Positions 7,609 to 16,105 of a stretch of DNA of 64,000 nucleotides are shown here, piece by piece. Each line of letters opens with the position of its first letter. Position 1 is the stretch's first letter. The DNA comes from Bin16 sp965206315 (GTDB lineage Bacteria > Chloroflexota > Dehalococcoidia > Lucifugimonadales > Australimonadaceae), in NCBI GenBank assembly GCA_965206315.1, contig OZ242210.1, positions 1,984,001 to 2,048,000 of the forward strand, read 5' to 3'. The notes below the pieces were generated by a model that saw nothing but the letters and a program-made list of their open reading frames with translations, was not told where the DNA came from and searched no databases. Made by a program: the position numbers and the translations under genes.

Positions 7609-8553
7609 CTAGAGGCGGAGGAGGCGTTCGGCGTTACCGTGGTAGATGGCCTCGCGTTCGTCGTCCGTGCAGTCGAGGCGGTCGACCATGCCGATGTGGT
7701 GGCCGTCGCCGAACGGGTGGTCGGTGCCGAGGAGCAGCCGGTCGGGGCCGACGACGCGGTAGCAGTACGCGAGGGCGTCGTCATTGTGGGCGACGGTGTC
7801 GACGTAGATGCGGTGGAAGTAGTCGCTCACCGGCCTCACGGCGCCCTTGACGTTCGCGCGGATGCGCCCGCCCAGGTACGGCAGCACGCCGCCGATGTGC
7901 GGCACGATGAGCTCGAAGCCGGGCTCGTCGTCGAAGATGCCGGACTGGATGAGGCGCACCGTGGCCAGGGAGGTGTCGTAGATGAAGCCCATGCCGGGCA
8001 TGAGCGTGCCCTCGATCGTGGCGGCGTTCAGGGGAGAGGTAGGGTGGAGGTTCAGCGGAACACCGAGGGCGGCGATGCGGCTGTAGACCGGCATGAACTC
8101 CGGGGCGTCGAGCGGCTTGCGGAAGGTGTTGGAGAAGAGCTGGAAGCCCTTGAAGCCGAGGTCGTTCACGCAGCGTTCGGCCTCCGCGATGGTCCGGTCA
8201 GGGTCGCCGAACCCGAGGCTTCCCATCGCCGCGAACCTGCCGGGGTACTGCTCGACGACGCGGGCGAGGAAGTCGTTGATGCGGATGGCCCAGTCGTCGG
8301 CCTCGGCGCCGCCGAGGAGTTCCGGGCCTGGGATGCCGTGGGTGAGCACGGAGAAGTCCACGCCCATGGTCTCCATCGCCGCGAGCTTGGCCTCGATCTC
8401 GCGGTGTCCGGGCGGGGAGACGATGCTGTACGCCGGCGAGCACGCGGTGATGAGCTGGCCGTCACGGATGACGACGTTCGGAAACTCGTTGCGCGTCGCC
8501 AGGTAGTCGGCGAAGTCCTGGAAGTAGGTGTGGGTGTGGACGTCGATCTTCAT
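7609..8553 (-). CDS. Amidohydrolase-2 (ACMSD-like) metal-dependent hydrolase/decarboxylase
   Basis: This 314-aa TIM-barrel protein starts MKIDVHTHTYFQD, giving the first-strand HxH metal ligands. LNLHPTSP supplies a further His and LLGTDHPFGDG the C-terminal Asp. These positions match the amidohydrolase-2 family, which hydrolyses or decarboxylates ring-derived acids. The start at 8553 has AGGAGA upstream. It is separated from the ThDP enzyme by a family A hairpin and could be co-transcribed with it. Two more members of the family are at 16106 and 32255. The substrate is unknown. Confidence 0.8.
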   Translation of the reverse strand: MKIDVHTHTYFQDFADYLATRNEFPNVVIRDGQLITACSPAYSIVSPPGHREIEAKLAAMETMGVDFSVLTHGIPGPELLGGAEADDWAIRINDFLARVVEQYPGRFAAMGSLGFGDPDRTIAEAERCVNDLGFKGFQLFSNTFRKPLDAPEFMPVYSRIAALGVPLNLHPTSPLNAATIEGTLMPGMGFIYDTSLATVRLIQSGIFDDEPGFELIVPHIGGVLPYLGGRIRANVKGAVRPVSDYFHRIYVDTVAHNDDALAYCYRVVGPDRLLLGTDHPFGDGHHIGMVDRLDCTDDEREAIYHGNAERLLRL

Positions 8554-8661
8554 ACGGTCTCTTCTCCTTATAGGGGGCTCCCCGCGCCCCCGGAGGGCCC
8601 TCACCCGCGCGCTGAAGCGCGTTTCCCTCTCCCTCAGGAGAGGGGCTCAGGCTGCTGCAAG
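8554..8661. repeat. Family B repeat
   Basis: A family B unit at 8596-8645 lies between the msrB stop and the amidohydrolase start. No gene. Confidence 0.6.
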
Positions 8662-9024
8662 TCATGTTGCCGGGACGAACCGCATGGAGAGCGAGTTCAC
8701 GCAGTGGCGCGCGTTCGTGGGCGTGAAGCCCTCGCCCATGAAGACGTGGCCGAGGTGTCCGCCGCAGGCCGCGCACTCGATCTCGGTGCGCATGCCGTCC
8801 GGGTCGGGCAGGCGGACCACCGCGCCCTCGACCTCCTTGTCGAACGCGGGCCAGCCGCAGTGGGCGTCGAACTTGTCGACGGAGCGGTAGAGTTCGGCGT
8901 TGCAGCGTCGGCAGACGTACGTTCCGGGCTGGTAGAAGTCGTCGTATTCGCCGGAGAAGGGGTACTCGGTCCCCTTCCGCTCGATCACCCAACTCTCCAT
9001 CGGGGTCAGCTCGTTCCAGGCCAT
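8662..9024 (-). CDS. msrB: Peptide-methionine (R)-S-oxide reductase
   Basis: This 120-aa cytoplasmic enzyme reduces methionine-R-sulfoxide in proteins. It is a full-length MsrB: structural zinc ligands Cys38/Cys41 (CRRC) and Cys84/Cys87 (CAAC), a Cys at 56 in AHCGWPAF, and the catalytic Cys108 in RHCVNS followed by LSMRF. It lies in line with the LLM oxidoreductase upstream, with 57 bp between that includes a family A hairpin. Oxidative-stress repair is the family role. Confidence 0.95.
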   Translation of the reverse strand: MAWNELTPMESWVIERKGTEYPFSGEYDDFYQPGTYVCRRCNAELYRSVDKFDAHCGWPAFDKEVEGAVVRLPDPDGMRTEIECAACGGHLGHVFMGEGFTPTNARHCVNSLSMRFVPAT

Positions 9025-9081
9025 CGTTCACCCCCATCCCAGCCTTCCCCCATCAAGGGGAAGGGACCAGGCAGCCGGATA
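9025..9081. repeat. Family A hairpin
   Basis: 9029-9066, arms CCTTCCCC/GGGGAAGG around CATCAA, lies between the LLM oxidoreductase and msrB genes. Confidence 0.65.
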
Positions 9082-10050
9082 CTACGCGAACGCTGGCCAG
9101 ACGTCCTGCTCGAACCGCTCCCACTGCCCCGGCTGGTCCCACGATGCAAAGCGCACGATGACGGTGTCTGCCCCAGCGTCGCCGAACTCCTGGATGCGCT
9201 GTGCGACCTCGCCGGGCGTCCCCCACGGCCCCCACGAGCTCCCCCAGTGCGCGACCTTGTAGTAGTTGATGAGGAAGTCGTGGGCCTCGGCCTCCGCAGC
9301 CTGCCGGTCGGCGCCGAGGTTGATCGTGAGGTAGTAGACGTACTGGAACGGCTCGGTGGCGCGTCCTATCTCCGCTCGCACGAGGTCCACTTTCCCGATG
9401 GTCTCCGCGTACTGCAGCGGGTCGTCGGTGATCCCGATGATGCCGTCGCCGTGGCGGGCGGCGCGTCGCACCTGCGCCTCGGAGCCGGTGCGGTAGTGCG
9501 TCGCGAGCAGCATCGGCACGCCGCCGGGCTGCACGGGTTTGGGATCGAGCGTCAGGTCCTCGAACCGGAAGTGGGAGCCCTCGAACGTGACGTTGTCCTC
9601 CGTCCAGAGGCGCTTCATCAGGCGGACGGTCTCGGAGAAGCGTCCAGCGCGCGTCTCGGGCTCGACGCCTGCGGCTGTCCAGTCCTGCCGTTGGTCGTCG
9701 TTGAACGCGCCGCCGACGCCCGCGCCGATGACGATACGTCCACCGGAGACGATGTCCGCGGTGGCGATGCTGTGTGCGAGCGGCACCGGCGGGCGAATCG
9801 CGGGCAGCAGCACCGCGGTGCCGATGCGGACGCGCGAGGTGCGCGCGGCGATGGCCGACATCGCGGTCACGGGTTCGAGGCGGGGCTTCGAGACGAGGCT
9901 GTCGCCGACCCAGACGGAGTCGAGACCGGCGGCCTCGGCGCGCTCGGCGAGGGCCAGCATCCCGTCCGCGGAGTAGGGCGTGCCCTCGCGCTGCGCGCGC
10001 ATCACCATGCCCCTCGTTCCGAGCAGCAGACCTATCTTCGGTTTCGTCAT
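9082..10050 (-). CDS. LLM-class F420/flavin-dependent oxidoreductase
   Basis: This 322-aa luciferase-like TIM-barrel protein matches the LLM family in MTKPKIGLLLGTRG at the start, AERAEAAGLDSVWVGDS, RIGTAVLLPAIRPP, and DIVSGGRIVIGAGVGG. Its ATG overlaps the cofC stop (ATGA), so it is translated with F420 biosynthesis genes, which argues for F420 over FMN as the cofactor. AGGAG precedes the start. The substrate is unknown. The C-terminal segment after HWGSSWGPWGTP is the least typical part. Confidence 0.85.
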   Translation of the reverse strand: MTKPKIGLLLGTRGMVMRAQREGTPYSADGMLALAERAEAAGLDSVWVGDSLVSKPRLEPVTAMSAIAARTSRVRIGTAVLLPAIRPPVPLAHSIATADIVSGGRIVIGAGVGGAFNDDQRQDWTAAGVEPETRAGRFSETVRLMKRLWTEDNVTFEGSHFRFEDLTLDPKPVQPGGVPMLLATHYRTGSEAQVRRAARHGDGIIGITDDPLQYAETIGKVDLVRAEIGRATEPFQYVYYLTINLGADRQAAEAEAHDFLINYYKVAHWGSSWGPWGTPGEVAQRIQEFGDAGADTVIVRFASWDQPGQWERFEQDVWPAFA

Positions 10051-10715
10051 CTATCGCTCCTGTTCAGCCAAGTCTCCCAATCGTAGACGCTCTGCGCGAA
10101 CCCGGCGACGTTCTCCTTCGCCCACTCGTAGTCCGCCCGGGTGTCGAGGTCGAAGGCGACACGCGGGAGGTCGGGTGTGACCAGCGGTGCTCGCTTCACG
10201 GCGGCGGCCTCGCAGTGCTTGTCGAAGCTGCGCTCTCCGAGCAGCGGCTCGAATGCCGTACCGGCGGGTTGGAGCAGCGCGTTCGTGCCGCCGTCGCTCG
10301 TCGCGCGGACGCAGACCGTGGCAGCGTACCTATCGCTCGCGGCGACCAGTGCCCGCACGTCATCACTGGTGATGAGTGGCAGGTCGCCGGGCAGGAAGAG
10401 CGCGGCCTCCGCTCCGTCCGCGTACGCAGCCTGCATACTGGCCCAGAGCGCCGCGTTCAAGCCGTCGGCGTCGTCGGGCGTCCAGCGCGCCCCGGCGGCC
10501 TCGGCCACCTTGCGCACGACCTCGTCGCCGCCCACTACGACGCACGCTCCCCGTGCCGTGGCGGTAACCGCGGCAGCGACGACACGCTCCAGCATCAGGA
10601 GGACGACGGCCTGGCGTTCGAGCGGCGGGAGGTCGTCCCAGAGGCGCGTCTTCGCCTCCGCCAACGGCTTCATCGGCACGATGGTGCGCAGCGGATGGGG
10701 GAGGCCGTCAGTCAC
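10047..10715 (-). CDS. cofC: 2-phospho-L-lactate (or PEP) guanylyltransferase
   Basis: This 222-aa enzyme activates 2-phospholactate or PEP with GTP for F420 assembly. The family start LRTIVPMKPLAEAKTRL is present, then LFLPGDLPLITSDDV (metal/nucleotide site) and GGTNALLQPAG. The GTG at 10715 overlaps the cofD stop (GTGA), which sets the start; the longer open frame runs backwards through cofD. The downstream LLM gene overlaps its stop. In bacteria the substrate may be PEP (FbiD-type); sequence alone does not decide. Confidence 0.9.
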   Translation of the reverse strand: MTDGLPHPLRTIVPMKPLAEAKTRLWDDLPPLERQAVVLLMLERVVAAAVTATARGACVVVGGDEVVRKVAEAAGARWTPDDADGLNAALWASMQAAYADGAEAALFLPGDLPLITSDDVRALVAASDRYAATVCVRATSDGGTNALLQPAGTAFEPLLGERSFDKHCEAAAVKRAPLVTPDLPRVAFDLDTRADYEWAKENVAGFAQSVYDWETWLNRSDR

Positions 10716-11668
10716 GGCGCGCTCCGTTGATGCGTCGATCGCGACACGAGCGCCAGCACCTCGCGGGCGAGCGCGGTCTTGTCTGCGTCCGTCGTCATGA
10801 CGGTCGGGGCGACGTGCGCGGTGATGCCGAGCGCCTCGACCGCCGGAGCCTCGGCGTCGTCGCTCTCGTCGAGCACAAGCACGTCGATCAGCCCAGCGTA
10901 GCGCCGCGCGACGCCCGCGTTGCTGACCTCCTCGCCGAGCTCGGCCATCATCTTGGCGGCGGGGCCCTTGAGCGCACGTCCGCCGACGATGGGGCTGACG
11001 GCGATGCGCGGCCCGGCGAAGCGCTCGATGGCGTCGCGCACGCCCTGCACGGCGAGCACCGGCTCGATGCTGACGAGCGGGTTGGATGGACAGAAGACGA
11101 GCGCGTCCGCGTTCGTCAGCGCATCGGTGAGGACAGGGGAGGGCGGTGCGTCGTCCGCTCCGACGAACCGGACGCCGGTGATGCGCGGCTCGCAGGCGTG
11201 GCGCACGAAGTACTCCTGGAAGGCCATCTCGCCGTGCTCCATCTGCGCGATCGTGCGGACGGGGGCGTCGGACATCGGCACGACGGGGTGGCGGACACCG
11301 AGGGCATCGCATATCGCCCGCGTGGCCTCGGTCAGCGTGCTGCCCGCCGCGAGCAGTTCGGTGCGGCGCAGGTGCATGGCAAGGTCGAGGTCGCCGAGCC
11401 GGAACCACGTCTCGCCGCCGAGCCTGCCAAGCGCGTCGAGCGCGCGGAACGAATCGCCGGCGACGCCCCAGCCCGTCTCGGGGTTTGTGAGCCCCGCGAG
11501 CGCGTAGACGACGGTGTCGACGTCCGGTGAGACGTGCAGGCCGTGGAACGTCTCGTCGTCGCCGGTGTTGACGGCGACGGTCAACTCATCAGGCGCGAGG
11601 AGGCGCGACAGGCCAAGGGCGAGTTTCGCGCCGCCGACACCGCCCGAGATGGCAAGGACTCGCGGCAT
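10712..11668 (-). CDS. cofD: 2-phospho-L-lactate transferase (F420 assembly)
   Basis: This 318-aa protein joins the activated phospho-acid moiety to the deazaflavin Fo. CofD landmarks are the start MPRVLAISGGVGGAKLALGL, VNTGDDETFHGLHVSPD, and CPSNPLVSIEPVLAV with SPIVGGRALKGPAAKM. The start at 11668 fits the family and has a candidate -10 (TACAAT) just 9 nt upstream, so a leaderless transcript is possible. It is the first gene of a cofD-cofC-LLM unit. A gene for the glutamate ligase CofE/FbiB is not seen in this window. Confidence 0.93.
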   Translation of the reverse strand: MPRVLAISGGVGGAKLALGLSRLLAPDELTVAVNTGDDETFHGLHVSPDVDTVVYALAGLTNPETGWGVAGDSFRALDALGRLGGETWFRLGDLDLAMHLRRTELLAAGSTLTEATRAICDALGVRHPVVPMSDAPVRTIAQMEHGEMAFQEYFVRHACEPRITGVRFVGADDAPPSPVLTDALTNADALVFCPSNPLVSIEPVLAVQGVRDAIERFAGPRIAVSPIVGGRALKGPAAKMMAELGEEVSNAGVARRYAGLIDVLVLDESDDAEAPAVEALGITAHVAPTVMTTDADKTALAREVLALVSRSTHQRSAP

Positions 11669-11677
11669 GGTGGGGCC

Positions 11678-11683
11678 ATTGTA
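11678..11683 (-). promoter_or_regulatory. Candidate -10 of the cofD operon
   Basis: TACAAT on the minus strand, 9 nt before the cofD ATG; no Shine-Dalgarno is seen between them. Confidence 0.35.
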
Positions 11684-11743
11684 GCGGTGCGAGGAGTGAG
11701 ACGGGGCTTGCAGAGTGGTTGTAGGCATGACAATCATACATAC

Positions 11744-11959
11744 ATGAAGCGCAAGCAGGTCCGGCCGGACGAAAAGAGCTACGAGTTATTGCGGCGCAAA
11801 CGGACGCTTGCCGATCTCGGATTCGTCGGGATCGGGAGGAGCGAGCAGTCCGACTACGCGCCGGTCTCCGAGCGTCATGACGAAGCCCTGGCGGACGCGA
11901 TGTATGCGGAGATGCAGGGGAAGGCGGACGAGTTCAGCCGCCGCCACGGCTCAGGATGA
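11744..11959 (+). CDS. Small protein of unknown function
   Basis: This is a 71-aa frame beginning MKRKQVRPDEKSYELLRRKR, rich in charged residues and without hydrophobic segments. It reads against the F420 genes, 75 bp from the divergent cofD start, and overlaps the 3' end of cofH by 9 bp. AT-rich sequence precedes it (AATCATACATAC), which could be a promoter. No family is recognised. It could be a regulator or the antitoxin half of a lost pair. Confidence 0.45.
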   Translation: MKRKQVRPDEKSYELLRRKRTLADLGFVGIGRSEQSDYAPVSERHDEALADAMYAEMQGKADEFSRRHGSG

Positions 11960-13297
11960 CCGGGCAAGCGCCTCGGGCAGCGTGGGGCCTTCCAGGTCGG
12001 GCGCGCGCTGCCCCTCGTAGCGGAAAGCCTCGAGCTTGATGAGCTCCCGGTAGGAGCCGAAGCGCTCCGGGTGTGCGGCTGCGAGGTCCAGTGGCTCAGG
12101 CTCGTCGGGTTCGACCTCGTAGACGCGGCGGGTCTCGTAGAGCGTCGTGCGCTCGACGGGGAGGCGTCCGGCGTCGCGGATCCAGCGTCGCAGTTCGGAC
12201 GGCGGGACGAGTTGGCCGTAGGACGCGCCTGCGGCGGTGGAGATGCTCTCGTTGATGAGGGTGCCGCCAACGTCGTTGCAGCCCGCCGTCAGCAGGAGTT
12301 GGGCGAGCTTGGGGCCTTCCTTCACCCACGAGCACTGGATGTTGTCTATCCAGCCGTGCAGCATGATGCGGGCTATGGCGTGCATCCGCACGACCTCGGC
12401 GCCCGTTGCGCCGGGGCGCATTTCGTCCGACATCTGCTTCACGAACATGGGCGCTTCGGCGTGCACGAAGCTCAGGGGCACGAACTCGGTGAAACCGCCC
12501 GTGGCCTTCTGGATATCGCGCAGGTAGGCGAGGTGGGCGGCGCGGTGTTCGTTCGTCTCGACGTGGCCGAACATGATGGTGGACGTGGTGGGGATGCCGA
12601 GCCGGTGCGCGGTGGTGATGACCTCCGTCCACTGGTCGACGGTGATGCGGCCCGGCGCGATGCGGTCGCGGACGGGCTGATCGAGTATCTCCGCCGACGT
12701 GCCGGGCAGGGAGCCGACGCCCGCGTCGCGCAGGCCGCGCAGGTAGTCCTCGATGGTGCCCCGGGAGCGGACGGCGCCGTAGAGCACCTCCTCCGGTGAG
12801 AAACCGTGGATGTGGACGTCCGGCAGGTCGGCTTTCAACTCGCGGGTGAGGTCGATGTAGAGCGAGCCGTCCATCTTGGGGGGCAGCCCTGCCTGGATGC
12901 AGACCTCGGTCGCGCCGAGTTCCGTGGCCTCCCGGGCGCGGCGGACGATCTCGTTCAGCGGGAGGAAGTAGCCTTCCTCCTCGCGGAAGTCGCGGCTGAA
13001 CGCGCAGAAACCGCACCGCTTGATGCAGACGTTCGTGAAGTTGATGTTGCGGTTGACGACATAGGTGACGCGGTCGCCGTTGACCTGCCGCCGGAGTTCG
13101 TCCGCCGTGGCCATTAGCGCGAGGAGCGCGGCGCCGTCGGCCTCGAAGAGGCGCGCGCCCTCCTCCACCGTGACCTCGCCGCCTTCGAGGGGTTTCGCGA
13201 GGATGCGGGCGATGTCCGCAGGGACGCCGCTCAACAGCGACTCCAGCCCTCCCCAGCCGTGCTCAGTCTGTCCGTTCGATGCGCTCAGTTCGCTCAA
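11951..13297 (-). CDS. cofH: Fo synthase subunit 2, radical SAM
   Basis: CofH transfers the hydroxybenzyl group of tyrosine to the pyrimidine precursor during Fo synthesis. The radical-SAM CX3CX2C motif is CIKRCGFC, about residues 91-98 if translation begins at a TTG at 13297 that overlaps the cofG stop (TTGA). The upstream frame to 13483 is antisense to cofG coding sequence and is rejected. FPLSF-type family segments (GGFTEFVPLSFVH; NIQCSWVKEGPKLAQLLL) are present. It pairs with cofG directly upstream; fused in actinobacterial FbiC, the two are separate here. The TTG start is likely but not proven. Confidence 0.9.
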   Translation of the reverse strand: MSELSASNGQTEHGWGGLESLLSGVPADIARILAKPLEGGEVTVEEGARLFEADGAALLALMATADELRRQVNGDRVTYVVNRNINFTNVCIKRCGFCAFSRDFREEEGYFLPLNEIVRRAREATELGATEVCIQAGLPPKMDGSLYIDLTRELKADLPDVHIHGFSPEEVLYGAVRSRGTIEDYLRGLRDAGVGSLPGTSAEILDQPVRDRIAPGRITVDQWTEVITTAHRLGIPTTSTIMFGHVETNEHRAAHLAYLRDIQKATGGFTEFVPLSFVHAEAPMFVKQMSDEMRPGATGAEVVRMHAIARIMLHGWIDNIQCSWVKEGPKLAQLLLTAGCNDVGGTLINESISTAAGASYGQLVPPSELRRWIRDAGRLPVERTTLYETRRVYEVEPDEPEPLDLAAAHPERFGSYRELIKLEAFRYEGQRAPDLEGPTLPEALARSS

Positions 13298-14502
13298 TTC
13301 CAACGCTCCAGTTCCGGTTTCACATATCCATCGTCGTCCGTCAACTCCGCGAGGCGGGACGCGACCCGCGGCGACCGCGCCCACGCGCCGTCGAGCACGT
13401 GCGAGGGGTAGAGCGCGGTGCGTTCCCGCAACTCGTAGCCCGCCTCGTAGGTCAGGGCGCGCAGCCGGTCGGTGTCCGGCCACGCCGCCTCCGGGTTGAT
13501 GAAGTCTTTCGTGAGGGGAGAGACGCCTCCCCAGTCGTTGATGCCGCAGAGCAGGTAGGTCTCGTAGCCGTCCGTCTGCAGGTTGGGCGGGGCCTGGATG
13601 TTCATCTCCGTGCCGAGCAGCAGGCGGGCGACGGCGAGCGTGCGCAGCATGTCCAGCGCCGAGGGCTCAGGCGCCCCGCGCATCCGCGTTCCGGGCTTGG
13701 CGCGGAAGTTCTGGACGATGACCTCCTGGACGTTGCCGCAGCGCTCCTGCACGTCGCGTATCGCGAGCAGGGCGTCGACGCGCTCCTCCTGCGTTTCGCC
13801 GATGCCGATGAGGATGCCGGTGGTCATCGCGACGCCGAGGTCAGCAGCCGTCTCCAGCGTGGCGACGCGCTGCTCCGGGCGCTTGGTCACGGTGCCGTGG
13901 TGCGGGCCGCCGGGCTCGTGCAGGCGGGGGCTCGCGCTCTCCAGCATGATGCCCATGCTGGCGTTCCAGGGGGCTATCGCCGCCATCTCGTCCCGGTCGA
14001 GCGTGCCGCAGTTGGTGTGCGGCAGCAGGCCCGTCTCTTTCAGCACGAGCCTGCTCATCGCGGCGACGTAGTCCGGCGTGGAGTCGAAACCCAATGCTCG
14101 CAGCGTCTCGCGCATCTCCGGGTGACGCTCCTCCGGGTGATCGCCGAGGCTGAGGAGCGCCTCCTTGCAGCCGAGCTCTGCTCCGCGCCGGGCGACGGCC
14201 AGCACCTCGTCGGGGGTCATCGTGTGCGCGCCGCGCTGGCGCGGCCCCTTCACGAACGTGCAGTAGCCGCAGCGGTCGCGGCAGAGGTTCGTGAGGGGCA
14301 GGAAGACCTTGCGGGAGTAGGTGACGCGCCGGTGGGGGCGGGCGCGGTCGTTCAGCTCGCAGGCGGCGGCCATGAGCGCGGTGAGGTCGGCGGGGTCGCG
14401 CGAGGCCATCAGGCGACAGCCGTCGTCGGCTGTCAGGCTCTCGCCTGCGAGCGCCTTCTCGATAACCGCCTGGGTGAGATTGCGGACCGTCTGCGTTGCC
14501 AT
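13294..14502 (-). CDS. cofG: Fo synthase subunit 1, radical SAM
   Basis: This 402-aa enzyme makes the deazaflavin core with CofH. The radical-SAM motif is CRDRCGYC (Cys74, Cys78, Cys81). LLSLGDHPEERHPEM, NCGTLDRDEMA and GIGETQEERVDALLAIR are CofG signatures. ATG at 14502 is preceded by GGGGAG. The stop overlaps the cofH start, implying coupled translation. The frame upstream of 14502 reads antisense through a membrane-protein gene and is not coding. Confidence 0.93.
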   Translation of the reverse strand: MATQTVRNLTQAVIEKALAGESLTADDGCRLMASRDPADLTALMAAACELNDRARPHRRVTYSRKVFLPLTNLCRDRCGYCTFVKGPRQRGAHTMTPDEVLAVARRGAELGCKEALLSLGDHPEERHPEMRETLRALGFDSTPDYVAAMSRLVLKETGLLPHTNCGTLDRDEMAAIAPWNASMGIMLESASPRLHEPGGPHHGTVTKRPEQRVATLETAADLGVAMTTGILIGIGETQEERVDALLAIRDVQERCGNVQEVIVQNFRAKPGTRMRGAPEPSALDMLRTLAVARLLLGTEMNIQAPPNLQTDGYETYLLCGINDWGGVSPLTKDFINPEAAWPDTDRLRALTYEAGYELRERTALYPSHVLDGAWARSPRVASRLAELTDDDGYVKPELERWN

Positions 14503-14622
14503 CGCTCCCCGGAATGAATGAGTAATCGTACCCGCGACGGCGGTACGCCGGTCAGCGGGCCGAGGCGCGATGGGCCTCCTACAGGGGGTAGATGGTAGCA
14601 TGCACGCGGAGGCTGGCCAACC

Positions 14623-15018
14623 ATGGGAACGACAACGCTCGTTGTGCGGTCGCTCGCGATAGCGGTGCTCGGGGCTGCGACGCTCGTGTCGCTGAGTGCG
14701 TTGCGCGACTGGCTGGGCGACTGGGCGGCGCTGTTCTGGACGTGCGCCACGATGTTCTTCCCGTGGGTGGCCGGCATGGCCCTGGGCCACCGCATAGGCG
14801 TGGACGCAACCGCCAAGCTCACCGGAGCGGCCATCGGCATCGTCGTCGTGATCGCGCCGCTGTACGCGTTCGCCGCGATGCCGCTGCGCGACGCCCCGGC
14901 GGACGGCGACCTGTGGATGCTGGCGGGGCCGTTCGCCGCGCTCGGCGCGGTGCTCGGAGGGATGGCGCTGCCGGTGGGCGTGCGGGTGCGGAGCGCACGG
15001 CGACGGGCCGACGCGTAG
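14623..15018 (+). CDS. Small integral membrane protein, unknown
   Basis: This 131-aa protein has about four hydrophobic segments: SLAIAVLGAATLVSLSAL, ALFWTCATMFFPWVAGMAL, LTGAAIGIVVVIAPLYAFAA, and MLAGPFAALGAVLGGMAL. The C-terminus is basic (VRSARRRADA), as expected for a cytoplasmic end. It is divergent from cofG, 120 bp apart. No family is recognised. Confidence 0.6.
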   Translation: MGTTTLVVRSLAIAVLGAATLVSLSALRDWLGDWAALFWTCATMFFPWVAGMALGHRIGVDATAKLTGAAIGIVVVIAPLYAFAAMPLRDAPADGDLWMLAGPFAALGAVLGGMALPVGVRVRSARRRADA

Positions 15019-15197
15019 CGGGAGCCTCGTTCACCCTCACCCGCCGCGCTGTCGCGCGCCGACCTCTCCCAAGGGGAGAGGTGTGGGGACGAGGGTCCTG
15101 CCTCCGCAGGATGGTCGACAGGCTCACCATGAGCGGGGGGCCTGAGAGATTTCTCGGCTCCGCTCGAAATGACAGTGGGGGAGGGAGTACCTCTGAT
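15019..15197. repeat. Family B, C and D repeats
   Basis: Family B about 15031-15086 (arms CCTCTCC/GGAGAGG), a C-like piece about 15096-15113, and D about 15139-15175 (CTCGGCTCCGCTCGAAATGA). No gene. Confidence 0.65.
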
Positions 15198-15962
15198 ATG
15201 GCAACGCTTGCGGACAAAACTGCGCTCGTGACCGGCGGGGCGAGCGGCATCGGGAAAGCGATAGCGGAGCGCTTCGCGGAGGAGGGGGCGCACGTCATCG
15301 TCAACAACATCACGGAGACCGGCAGCAAGGTCGCGGAGGCCATCGGCGGGTCGTTCGTGCAGGCTGACCTCTCGGACCCGGAACAGACGCGGTATCTGGC
15401 CGACGAGGTGCTGCGCGAGCACGGCGGCGTGGACATCCTCGTGAATAACGCGGGCGTACAGCACGTCGCGCCCATCGAGGAGTTCCCTGAGGAGGAGTGG
15501 TCGCGGATGCTCCAGATCATGCTGACCTCCCCCTTCCAACTGACGAAGCACCTGCTGCCCACGATGAAGGAGCGCGGGTGGGGGCGCATCATCAACATGT
15601 CGTCCGTGCACGGCCTCATCGCGAGCCCGAACAAGTCCGCCTACATCGCGGCGAAACACGGCATCGTGGGGCTGACCAAGGCGACCGCCGTGGAGGCCGG
15701 GGCGCACGGCGTCACGGCGAACGCCATCTGCCCGTCGTTCGTGCGGACGCCGCTGGTCGAGAACCAGCTGCCGGACCTCGCGCGGATGGCGGGGGTGAGC
15801 CTCGACGACGTGGTGGAACAGGTGGTGCTGGCGCAGGCGGTGGTCAAGCGGTTCATCGAGCCGGAGGAGGTCGCGGGACTGGCGCTGTTCCTCGCGTCCG
15901 ACGCGGGCAGCGCGCTCACCGGCGCGACGTACAACATCGACCTCGCGTGGACCGCGCGCTGA
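15198..15962 (+). CDS. 3-hydroxybutyrate dehydrogenase-like short-chain dehydrogenase
   Basis: This 254-aa SDR has the cofactor motif TGGASGIGKAIAERF near residue 12 and NNAGVQHVAPIEEFP near 88. The latter, with SSVHGLIASPNKSAYIAAKH holding the catalytic Ser/Tyr/Lys (YxxxK) and NAICPSFVRTPLV, is typical of BdhA. The reaction would be NAD-dependent interconversion of 3-hydroxybutyrate and acetoacetate, which could connect to the CoA-transferase at 2.2-4 kb. The start at 15198 excludes a repeat-derived extension. SDRs are easily mis-assigned, but these loops are specific. Confidence 0.8.
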   Translation: MATLADKTALVTGGASGIGKAIAERFAEEGAHVIVNNITETGSKVAEAIGGSFVQADLSDPEQTRYLADEVLREHGGVDILVNNAGVQHVAPIEEFPEEEWSRMLQIMLTSPFQLTKHLLPTMKERGWGRIINMSSVHGLIASPNKSAYIAAKHGIVGLTKATAVEAGAHGVTANAICPSFVRTPLVENQLPDLARMAGVSLDDVVEQVVLAQAVVKRFIEPEEVAGLALFLASDAGSALTGATYNIDLAWTAR

Positions 15963-16040
15963 GGCCGCCCACCACCGGGCTGCGAGATTCCCGCCTGCGC
16001 GGGAATGACGGAGAGAGCGCGTGGATGGCGCGCTGAGGTT
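15963..16040. repeat. Family C repeat
   Basis: GATTCCCGCCTGCGCGGGAA at about 15987, followed by TGACGG, directly downstream of the dehydrogenase gene. Confidence 0.6.
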
Positions 16041-16105
16041 TGACGCGCAGCCCCGGCGGGCGTACGCTCGCGCCATCGTTGGATAGCGTATGGAGGAGGT
16101 TCGCG

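Noticed and set aside
7639..10086. 815-aa plus-strand frame
   Set aside because: Spans three real minus-strand genes and two repeats; no domain is readable.
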